Source of the DNA: Aquabacterium sp.
GTDB lineage: Bacteria > Pseudomonadota > Gammaproteobacteria > Burkholderiales > Burkholderiaceae_C
Reading direction: 5' to 3'
DNA: 47,519 nt
Assembly (NCBI RefSeq): GCF_021768455.1
Contig: NZ_JAIZVX010000010.1
Coordinates: 1 to 47,519, forward strand
The notes beneath the pieces were generated by a model. That model was not told where the DNA came from and did no database searches. It saw only the letters and a list, made by a program, of their open reading frames with translations. Both the position numbers and the translations under genes were made by a program. Below, in pieces: positions 41,117 through 47,519 of the stretch (position 1 is its first letter; every line of letters begins with the position of its first letter).

Positions 41117-41751
41117 ACCGCCCACGCGCCGTTGTTCCACGCGTTCCGCGCCCCCGCACTCAGCAGGGGCTCGTTCTGTTTGTGGCGCTGATCGTGCTGG
41201 TGGCCCTCGCCCTGGCCACGGCGGCCATGATGCGATCGGTGGGCTCCGGACAGGTGATCGCCGGCAACCTGGCCTTTCAGCAGTCGGCGGTCGGATCAAG
41301 CGACCGCGGCACCGAGGCCGCGGTGGCCTGGCTGGAAAACAACAAGGGGCTGAGCAGTTCCAGCAGCGCCAGCGCCTGCAGCGTCGGCTCGTCGGTGCTG
41401 GCCTGCGATCAGAGCGCCCAAGGCTACCTGGCAACCCGCAGTGACCCCGCCAGCAGCGTGGCGCTGGACGCCTGGTGGACCACGCTCGCCGCCGCGGTGA
41501 CACCGGTGAGCCTGGCCAGCGACGCCGCCGGCAACAGCGTCAGCTACCTGATCCAGCGCATGTGCAATGCCACCGGCGACGCCAGCAGCGGCAGCTGTGC
41601 GATCACACCGAGCTCGACCGAATGCGGCCAGAGCCACAACGTCAACAGCGGCAGCACGGGGTGCGACAGCCAGGTCTATTACCGCATCACTGTCAAAACC
41701 ACCGGCCCGCGCAACACGGTCAGCTACACCCAGAGCATGGTGGCCATGTGA
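41110..41751 (+). CDS. pilX: type IV pilus assembly protein PilX
   Basis: A minor pilin-like protein of 213 residues with the N-terminal QQGLVLFVALIVLVALALA helix. As in other PilX proteins the mature helix lacks the usual Glu at position 5. AMMRSVGSGQVIAGNLAFQQ is the family signature. Six or so cysteines lie in the C-terminal half and probably form disulphides. The start overlaps pilW and is followed after 13 bases by pilY1. Confidence 0.85.
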   Translation: MLNRPRAVVPRVPRPRTQQGLVLFVALIVLVALALATAAMMRSVGSGQVIAGNLAFQQSAVGSSDRGTEAAVAWLENNKGLSSSSSASACSVGSSVLACDQSAQGYLATRSDPASSVALDAWWTTLAAAVTPVSLASDAAGNSVSYLIQRMCNATGDASSGSCAITPSSTECGQSHNVNSGSTGCDSQVYYRITVKTTGPRNTVSYTQSMVAM

Positions 41752-41764
41752 AGAGACAACGCCC

Positions 41765-44700
41765 ATGAACCACACGCCCCCCCTCTTCCGCCAAAGCCTG
41801 ATCCGGCCTGTCTGCCTGAGCCTGGGCATGACGTTGCATCTTTGGGGTCACACCGCCGTGACCGACCTGGCCAGCGCGCCGCTGGAAACCTCCACGGCCA
41901 CACTGGTCAAGCCCAACATCTTCTTCATCCTGGACGACTCGGGCAGCATGAGCTCGGCCTACCTGCCTGATTGGGCCAACACCTATGTCAGCATCGACAA
42001 GCTCTATAAGAATCCAACCTTCAATGGGGTCTACTACGACCCTGCGGTGACCTACACCCCGCCCGTCAAATACGACGGCAGCAGCTACCCGAGCATGACC
42101 TCGGCCAACACCAGCGCCTGGAGCACCGTACCGGTGGACGGCTTTGGGGTGCAATCCACCTCGACCACCAACCTGGCCACCGCCACCAAGACCTATTACG
42201 TCTCCATCGCCGGTGAGTACTGCACCACACCCAGCCTGCACACCTGCGCCACGCAGAGCGCAGCGTCCACCACCTATCCCTACCCCGCAACGCTGCGCTG
42301 GTGCACCAACTCGGCCTTGAGCAGTTGCCAGGCGCGCTACATCTCGACGGCACCCAGCGGCGGCTCGACCTACACCTACCCGCGCTACCCGACGGCCAGC
42401 ATCTCTGGCGGAACCGTCCCCGGGAGCATCCAGACCGTCACCATCAGCTCAAGCACCAGCAGCTACACCTACCCAGGCAGCAGCACGCGCGCCTCGACGC
42501 GGACCGACTGCACCACCAACACCACCACCTGCACCTACACGGAGGAGATGGTCAACTATGCCAACTGGTACGCCTATTACCGCACGCGGATGCAGATGAT
42601 GAAGTCGGCCGCCAGCCTGGCCCTCATCGACCTGAGCACAAGCTATCGCCTGGGCTTCATGAGCATCAACAACGCCACTGGCAGCGATTTTCTGGACATC
42701 ACCGACATCACGACAACCAGCGGTGGGCAGAAAGCCAAGTTCTACGCCAAGCTGTTTGCCGCCAAGCCCAACGGCACCACCCCCTTGAAGAAGGCGCTCT
42801 ACACAGCAGGTCGTTACTACGCCGGCAAGCTCACAACCATCAATGGCGTCACCGCTGGCGACCCGATCGAATACGCCTGCCAGCGCAACTACACCCTGCT
42901 CTCCACCGACGGCTACTGGAACGAGTCGACCACCCCGTATCAGGTGGATGGCAGCACGCAGATCGGCAACACCGACGGCAGCGAGTCGCGCCCCTATTAC
43001 GACGGCAATGCGCAGTCCAACACCCTGGCCGACATCGCCGAGTATTACCACGCCACCGACCTCCGGACTTCGGCCTTTGGCAACGCCACCAACCGCAGCA
43101 CTGGCACCGACGTCTCCAGCAACAGCTACAGCAACGGCCAGCAGCGCATGTACACCTACACCCTGGGCCTGGGGGCCTCGGGGTACATGCTGTTCGACAG
43201 CAACTACGCGTCGGCCACCAGCGGCGATTACTACGATGTGCTCAAAGGCACGGCAACCAGCAGCGCCACCCTGGCGGCGGGCACCTGCCCCTGGCAAAGC
43301 TCGGGAGCCTGCAACTGGCCCACGCCGGCCAACAACACCCAAACAGCGGTCGACGACCTCTGGCATGCGGCCATCAACGGCCGCGGCGCTTACTACAGCG
43401 CGGCCAGCCCCTCGGAACTCAAAACCGGCCTGACCAACTTCGTCAACGCTGTCAGCGCCGCCACCAGCAACTCCGCCGCGGCCACGGCCAGCACCCCCAA
43501 CCTGTCGGCCACCAGCGCCAACTACGTCTTCTCCAGCAGTTTCTGCTCGGCCAAGTGGTTTGGCGAACTGGCCCGCTACACGCTGGATGCCAGCACAGGC
43601 GCCATCGCCAGCACACCCGACTGGGCCCAATCCGGCGCAGGCAGTGACTGCACCTCGTCCAGCGGTGCCCTCACGACCACCGCCCTGCTCGACAACCTCA
43701 GCTGGAGCACGCGCAAGGTCTACACCTACAACCCAGCCGCCAGCTCCACACTGATCCCCTTTGAATGGAGCAGCCTGACCAGCACCATGCAGAGCTACTT
43801 CAAGGTGGCGGCCTTGTCCAGCCTGTCTCAAATGTGTGCGGCGGGCAGCACCTGCCTGCCCACCAGCGCCCAGGTCGACAGCAGCACCGCTGGCACCACC
43901 ACAGGCGCGGGGGGCATCAACCTCGTCAACTACCTCCGTGGCGACCGAAGCAACGAAGGCTCGGCCAACACGAAGTACTACTTCCCCCGCACCCATGTGC
44001 TGGGCGACATCGTCGATGCCCAGGCCATCTACGTGCAGGCCCCCTCCTTCTCCTACAGCGACACCGGCTACAGCAGCTTCAAGACCGCCAACGCGAGCCG
44101 ACAAGGCATGGTCTATGTGGGTGCCAACGACGGCATGCTCCATGCCTTCCGCAGCGACACGGGCGCGGAGTCCTGGGCCTACATCCCCTCGATGCTGCTG
44201 CCTTCTCTCTACAAGCTGGCCGACAAGAACCACGCGTCCACCCACAGCCACTTCGTCAACGGCAGCCTGACCCGCGCCGACATCTACGTCGACAGTGCCT
44301 GGCACACCATCCTCGTGGGTGGATTGGGCGCAGGGGGTCGCGGCTTTTACGCGCTCGACGTCACCGACCCGGCCGGTCCAAAGGTGCTGTGGGAGTTCAC
44401 CCACGACACCAGCGCCGCCAATGGGTATGTGCGCGACGAAGACCTGGGCTACAGCTTTGGCACGCCCATCGTCACCAAGCTTTCGGATGGGACCTGGGTG
44501 GTCCTGCTCTCTTCGGGCTACAACAACGTGTCGCCCGGCAGTGGCAAAGGTCACCTCTGGGTGCTCAACGCGGCCACCGGCGCCATCCTGCACAAGCTCA
44601 ACACGGGGCTGGGCGCCAACGCCAGCGGCAGCCTGGTGACGGGCTGCAGCGTGTTGCCCTGCCCCAGTGGCCTCGCCAAGCTGAGTGCCTGGGTCGACAA

Positions 44701-45523
44701 CACCCGCAACAACACCGCTGAATACGTGTACGGCGGCGACCTCTACGGCAACCTCTGGCGCTTCGACATCACCGGCCTCACCGCCACAGGCGGCAGCGCC
44801 ACCGTGCAGTTGCTGACCACCCTGGCCGATGCAGACGGCAGCCGCCAGCCGGTCACCACCACGCCTGAGTTGGGCTACGCCAGCAGCCAGCACATGGTCT
44901 ACGTGGGCACGGGCCGATACCTGGGCGTGAGCGATGTCTCGACCACCCAGACCCAAACCATGTACGCCCTGAAAGACCCCTTGACGGGCAGTTCGACCAG
45001 CACCGCGCTGTACGCCAGCCCGCGCAGCCAGGTCTGCGGCAGCGCCACCACATCGGGCTGTTTCGTTCAGCAGGTGCTGACCAACAGCGATGGCGGCAGC
45101 ACCCGCACCGCCTCCAGCACCGTGAGCTACAGCGTCGACCTCGCCACCATGAACGGCTGGTTTGTCGACATGCCCGTGTCGGGCGAGCGCATCAACGTCG
45201 ATCCTTCACTGAGCAACGGCACCCTCGTTTTCGTGAGCAACGTCCCCAGCAGCGCCGGCGCCTGCAGCACCGGGGGCTCCAGCTACCTCAACTACCTGTC
45301 GTACAAAACCGGGCTCGCCGTGGGCACGGCCACCGAGGCCGGCGTCCTGCTTTCGGGCACCGCCCTGGCCAGTTCCGCCACCCTCATCAAGACCACCACC
45401 GGCAACACCAAGGGCATCGTGGCCCTCTCGGACGGCAGCCGGGGCGTCTACACCATCCCCACGTCCAGCACCAGCACGGCCACGCGCCGCCTGTCCTGGC
45501 GCGAACTCATCATCGGCCAGTGA
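41765..45523 (+). CDS. pilY1: type IV pilus tip adhesin PilY1
   Basis: A large exported protein of 1252 residues, acting in adhesion, surface sensing and control of pilus retraction. After a signal region (hydrophobic around residues 15-30) comes a von Willebrand A-like domain with the metal motif at D57, S59 and S61 in FILDDSGSMSS. A Ser/Thr/Tyr-rich insertion follows. The C-terminal half is the PilC/PilY1 beta-propeller, starting near YLRGDRSNEGS and LGDIVDAQAIYV, with VGANDGMLHAF and VGGLGAGGRGFYALDV. The start is ATG 41765; the open frame before it belongs to pilX DNA. Last gene of the operon. Confidence 0.92.
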   Translation: MNHTPPLFRQSLIRPVCLSLGMTLHLWGHTAVTDLASAPLETSTATLVKPNIFFILDDSGSMSSAYLPDWANTYVSIDKLYKNPTFNGVYYDPAVTYTPPVKYDGSSYPSMTSANTSAWSTVPVDGFGVQSTSTTNLATATKTYYVSIAGEYCTTPSLHTCATQSAASTTYPYPATLRWCTNSALSSCQARYISTAPSGGSTYTYPRYPTASISGGTVPGSIQTVTISSSTSSYTYPGSSTRASTRTDCTTNTTTCTYTEEMVNYANWYAYYRTRMQMMKSAASLALIDLSTSYRLGFMSINNATGSDFLDITDITTTSGGQKAKFYAKLFAAKPNGTTPLKKALYTAGRYYAGKLTTINGVTAGDPIEYACQRNYTLLSTDGYWNESTTPYQVDGSTQIGNTDGSESRPYYDGNAQSNTLADIAEYYHATDLRTSAFGNATNRSTGTDVSSNSYSNGQQRMYTYTLGLGASGYMLFDSNYASATSGDYYDVLKGTATSSATLAAGTCPWQSSGACNWPTPANNTQTAVDDLWHAAINGRGAYYSAASPSELKTGLTNFVNAVSAATSNSAAATASTPNLSATSANYVFSSSFCSAKWFGELARYTLDASTGAIASTPDWAQSGAGSDCTSSSGALTTTALLDNLSWSTRKVYTYNPAASSTLIPFEWSSLTSTMQSYFKVAALSSLSQMCAAGSTCLPTSAQVDSSTAGTTTGAGGINLVNYLRGDRSNEGSANTKYYFPRTHVLGDIVDAQAIYVQAPSFSYSDTGYSSFKTANASRQGMVYVGANDGMLHAFRSDTGAESWAYIPSMLLPSLYKLADKNHASTHSHFVNGSLTRADIYVDSAWHTILVGGLGAGGRGFYALDVTDPAGPKVLWEFTHDTSAANGYVRDEDLGYSFGTPIVTKLSDGTWVVLLSSGYNNVSPGSGKGHLWVLNAATGAILHKLNTGLGANASGSLVTGCSVLPCPSGLAKLSAWVDNTRNNTAEYVYGGDLYGNLWRFDITGLTATGGSATVQLLTTLADADGSRQPVTTTPELGYASSQHMVYVGTGRYLGVSDVSTTQTQTMYALKDPLTGSSTSTALYASPRSQVCGSATTSGCFVQQVLTNSDGGSTRTASSTVSYSVDLATMNGWFVDMPVSGERINVDPSLSNGTLVFVSNVPSSAGACSTGGSSYLNYLSYKTGLAVGTATEAGVLLSGTALASSATLIKTTTGNTKGIVALSDGSRGVYTIPTSSTSTATRRLSWRELIIGQ

Positions 45524-45547
45524 GGCCGCCCCTTCACACGCCGGCAT

Positions 45548-45573
45548 GAAAAAGGCGCCCACTGGGGGCGCCT
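45548..45573. terminator. intrinsic terminator between pilY1 and suhB
   Basis: AGGCGCCC (45553-45560) and GGGCGCCT (45566-45573) form a perfect 8-bp stem with a five-base loop. On the minus strand it is followed by a run of Ts, so it terminates suhB; on the plus strand it may stop pilY1 transcripts less efficiently. Confidence 0.8.
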
Positions 45574-45606
45574 GGCTGGCTCACACGGTGCGGCCGATCA
45601 CAGAGA

Positions 45607-46677
45607 TCAGAAGGGGGCGTCGTCGCGCTTGCGGCCTTGCGAACGCTTGTCGCTGGCGGCTTCTTCCTGTACCTCGGCGGCCTTTGCCGCGGCCGTGATG
45701 CGGGTGCGCTTGGGTTCGACCGGCGCAGCGGCCTTCTGGGCGCGTGCCTCATCTTCGGCCGCCTGCAGTTGCGAGATCAGGGCGTCGTCTTCCGGGTCCG
45801 ACTCGCCTTCGTCGGCATCGATCTCGTCGGCACCGATCTCGTCGGCACCGACGGCCTTCGGGTCTTCGGTGATGACACGGGTGTAAGGCGCCAGGGTCTT
45901 GACCAGCTGGCCGTAGATGCGGGGCGTGCCCGCCACGATTTCACGCTGGTAAAGGAAGTCGGGTTCGCCCGTGAAGTTGCCCACCAGGCCACCGGCCTCG
46001 GTGATGATCAACGAGCCTGCGGCCACGTCCCAAGGGCTCAGACCGGTCTCGAAGAAGCCATCGAGGTAGCCTGCTGCCACGTAGCACAGGTCCAGCGAAG
46101 CGGCACCCGGGCGACGCATGCCGGCGCACTGCACCATCACCTCTTCGAACATCTTCATGTAGCGCTGGAAGTTGTCGCCCTTGCGGAAGGGGAAGCCCGT
46201 GCCGATCAGGGTTTCCAGCATGCGCGTGCGCTTGGACACGCGGATGCGGCGGTCGTTCAGGTAGGCGCCCTTGCCCTTGCTGGCGTAAAACAGGTCATTG
46301 CGGCTCGGGTCGTAAACCACGGCCTGCTGCACCTGACCACGCCAGGTCAAGGCGATGGACACCGCGTAGACCGGGAAACCGTGGATGAAGTTGGTGGTGC
46401 CGTCGAGGGGGTCGATCACCCAGACGAAGTCGCTGTCCTTGGCGCCATGCTCGCGGCCCGACTCTTCGGCCAGGATGCCGTGGCCGGGGTAGGCTTCCAG
46501 GAGGGTGGCAATGATCACGTCTTCTGCCGCCTTGTCCACCTCGGTCACGAAATCATTGTGAGACTTCGCGGTCACGGTCAGACGCTCGATGTCGAGCGAC
46601 GCCCGGTTGATGATCGCCCCGGCTGCGCGGGCAGCTTTGATGGCGATGTTGAGCATGGGGTGCAGGGCTTGTGACAT
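45607..46677 (-). CDS. suhB: inositol monophosphatase family protein SuhB, with C-terminal extension
   Basis: A Mg-dependent sugar phosphatase of 356 residues, about 85 longer than the usual 265-270. The metal sites are in [20 protein letters not shown] and [11 protein letters not shown]. SuhB also acts in rRNA antitermination in Escherichia coli. The extra C-terminal part begins after TRVITEDP: first an acidic stretch with the repeats [16 protein letters not shown], then a basic Ala/Lys/Arg tail. The ATG at 46677 ([19 protein letters not shown]) is preferred to upstream in-frame starts. It is divergent from trmJ. Confidence 0.93.
   Translation of the reverse strand: MSQALHPMLNIAIKAARAAGAIINRASLDIERLTVTAKSHNDFVTEVDKAAEDVIIATLLEAYPGHGILAEESGREHGAKDSDFVWVIDPLDGTTNFIHGFPVYAVSIALTWRGQVQQAVVYDPSRNDLFYASKGKGAYLNDRRIRVSKRTRMLETLIGTGFPFRKGDNFQRYMKMFEEVMVQCAGMRRPGAASLDLCYVAAGYLDGFFETGLSPWDVAAGSLIITEAGGLVGNFTGEPDFLYQREIVAGTPRIYGQLVKTLAPYTRVITEDPKAVGADEIGADEIDADEGESDPEDDALISQLQAAEDEARAQKAAAPVEPKRTRITAAAKAAEVQEEAASDKRSQGRKRDDAPF
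45811..45852. repeat. 15-bp tandem repeat inside suhB
   Basis: The unit GTCGGCACCGATCTC is present about 2.8 times in a row (45811-45825 with one change, 45826-45840, then 12 bases). It is a multiple of three, so copy changes keep frame; it encodes the acidic ADEIG repeats of the SuhB tail. Confidence 0.75.
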
Positions 46678-46822
46678 ATCTTGGATGGTCGAGAGGCGTT
46701 GACACCACGGCCAACCCAAACAAACACCCAGGTTCATGAGAAGCATGACCTGCAGTGCCACAGAGGGCCCGGCGCGGCGGGAAAGACGGCAACAGTGATC
46801 AAAGAACGAAGAGAATCGAGCA

Positions 46823-46832
46823 TTCTATAGAA
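46823..46832. promoter_or_regulatory. possible shared promoter element for suhB and trmJ
   Basis: The 200-base gap between the divergent genes holds one AT-rich palindrome, TTCTATAGAA, which offers a TATAGA-like -10 on both strands. No clear -35 boxes are seen. The trmJ leader would be about 40 bases and the suhB leader about 140 bases. No other feature is visible in this gap. Confidence 0.3.
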
Positions 46833-46877
46833 AGCCTTCGCTTTTTGCATCCTTCTTTTTGCCCCCGTTCTGCACCC

Positions 46878-47519
46878 ATGAGCACACGCCAGCCCGACCC
46901 CACCCGATTCATCCTGATCGGCACCAGCCATCCGGGCAATGTGGGCGCCACGGCGCGCGCCATGAAGGTCATGGGCTTTTCTGAACTGGTGCTGGTGCGA
47001 CCACGTTTTGCCGATGTGCTGATCCAGGAAGAAACGGTCGCGCTGGCCAGCGGTGCCGCCGACATCCTGGTGCGCGCCCGCGTGGTCGACACGCTGGCCG
47101 AAGCGCTCGATGGCGTCACCTTCGCCCTGGCCACCGCCATGACCCCTCGCGACTTCGGCCCCCCCACACTCAGACCTCGCGAAGGCCTGGCCGACCTGGC
47201 CCGACACGACCCTGCGCACAAGGTCGCGTTCGTGTTTGGCAGCGAGCGCCATGGCATGGCCAACGAAGACGTCTACCGCTGCCACGCCGTGCTCAGCATC
47301 CCCACCAACCCCGACTACGGCTCGCTCAACCTCTCACAGGCCGTGCAGCTGCTGGCTTACGAGTGGCGCCAGGCCCTCGGTGGATTCGGCGTGGCCCCCC
47401 GGACGCCCGAGCCCGAACTGGCCAGCGGGGAGGCCGTGCAAGGCCTCCTGGCGCACCTCGAGCAGTCGCTCACAGCCATTGGCTTCCTCGACCCCGCCGC
47501 CCCCAAGAAGCTGATGCCC
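46878..47519 (+). CDS. trmJ: tRNA (cytidine/uridine-2'-O-)-methyltransferase TrmJ, 3' partial
   Basis: A SPOUT-class RNA methyltransferase that modifies the ribose at position 32 of tRNA. The frame is still open at the window end after 214 codons; the full family length is about 240-260. Motifs: LIGTSHPGNVGATARAMK at the N-terminus, VAFVFGSERHGM, and the knot motif SIPTNPDYGSLNLSQAVQLL. The ATG at 46878 fits the family start. It is next to suhB, an arrangement common in proteobacteria. Confidence 0.93.
   Translation, partial: MSTRQPDPTRFILIGTSHPGNVGATARAMKVMGFSELVLVRPRFADVLIQEETVALASGAADILVRARVVDTLAEALDGVTFALATAMTPRDFGPPTLRPREGLADLARHDPAHKVAFVFGSERHGMANEDVYRCHAVLSIPTNPDYGSLNLSQAVQLLAYEWRQALGGFGVAPRTPEPELASGEAVQGLLAHLEQSLTAIGFLDPAAPKKLMP

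Noticed and set aside
41567..41764. Upstream extension of the pilY1 frame
   Set aside because: It overlaps the supported pilX C-terminus in another frame. The signal-like start and vWA spacing fit ATG 41765.
42449..44956. 835-codon open frame on the minus strand inside pilY1
   Set aside because: It mirrors Ser/Thr/Ala-rich pilY1 codons. PilY1 domains are complete on the plus strand.

Overview
The window reads as chromosomal DNA of a high-GC betaproteobacterium, most likely of the order Burkholderiales. This rests on strong GC bias at third codon positions, the set of housekeeping genes, the gene order pyrG-kdsA-eno-ftsB, a lysine (dap) cluster that contains a pilus retraction ATPase, and an Anbu-type proteasome homologue. 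I see no insertion sequence, prophage, CRISPR array, rRNA or tRNA. It looks like core genome, densely packed, with many 1-14 base overlaps between consecutive genes.

Layout. 1-3.0 kb: the end of a CbiM-like membrane protein, then two overlapping membrane diguanylate cyclases. 3.1-8.4 kb: dapC, dapD, a PilU-type ATPase, dapE and prmB. 8.5-11.5 kb: an ABC-F ATPase, then ohrR and ohr with a clear operator. 11.6-14.8 kb: an NlpC/P60 peptidase, moaA, mobA and an acetyltransferase. 14.8-18.7 kb: rnhA and a methyltransferase on the minus strand, divergent from gloB and an mltD-like transglycosylase. 18.8-22.3 kb (minus): dnaX, ybaB, recR and a MAPEG protein. 22.6-24.3 kb: rhlE and, convergent to it, a small secreted Ala/Lys-rich protein. 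24.4-26.1 kb (minus): yaaA and a prolyl-hydroxylase-like oxygenase. 26.3-27.9 kb: a gamma-carbonic anhydrase-like protein and hslO. 27.9-33.6 kb (minus): pyrG, kdsA, eno, ftsB, pnuC and a NadR-like kinase. 33.8-34.5 kb: a PlsC acyltransferase. 34.6-38.1 kb (minus): mutS coupled to the Anbu protease. 38.3-45.5 kb: a type IV pilus minor pilin operon ending in pilY1. 45.6-47.5 kb: suhB and, divergent, the start of trmJ.

The most notable signal is inside dnaX. A slippery heptamer C CCA AAA lies just after the conserved AAA+/collar part. It is preceded by a Shine-Dalgarno-like AGGG and followed after 4-5 bases by a perfect 13-bp GC stem, with a -1 frame stop codon in the loop. This is the architecture of programmed -1 frameshifting that would make both tau (680 aa) and gamma (about 381 aa). 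Other points of interest are a one-base frame conflict at the prepilin leader of the first pilin gene, an 11-bp inverted repeat upstream of it, a stem-loop in the pyrG leader, divergent genes whose start codons share one CATG, an ftsB-pnuC-kinase operon with stop/start overlaps, and the mutS-Anbu coupling. All functional names come from motif and family recognition by eye; no database search was run.
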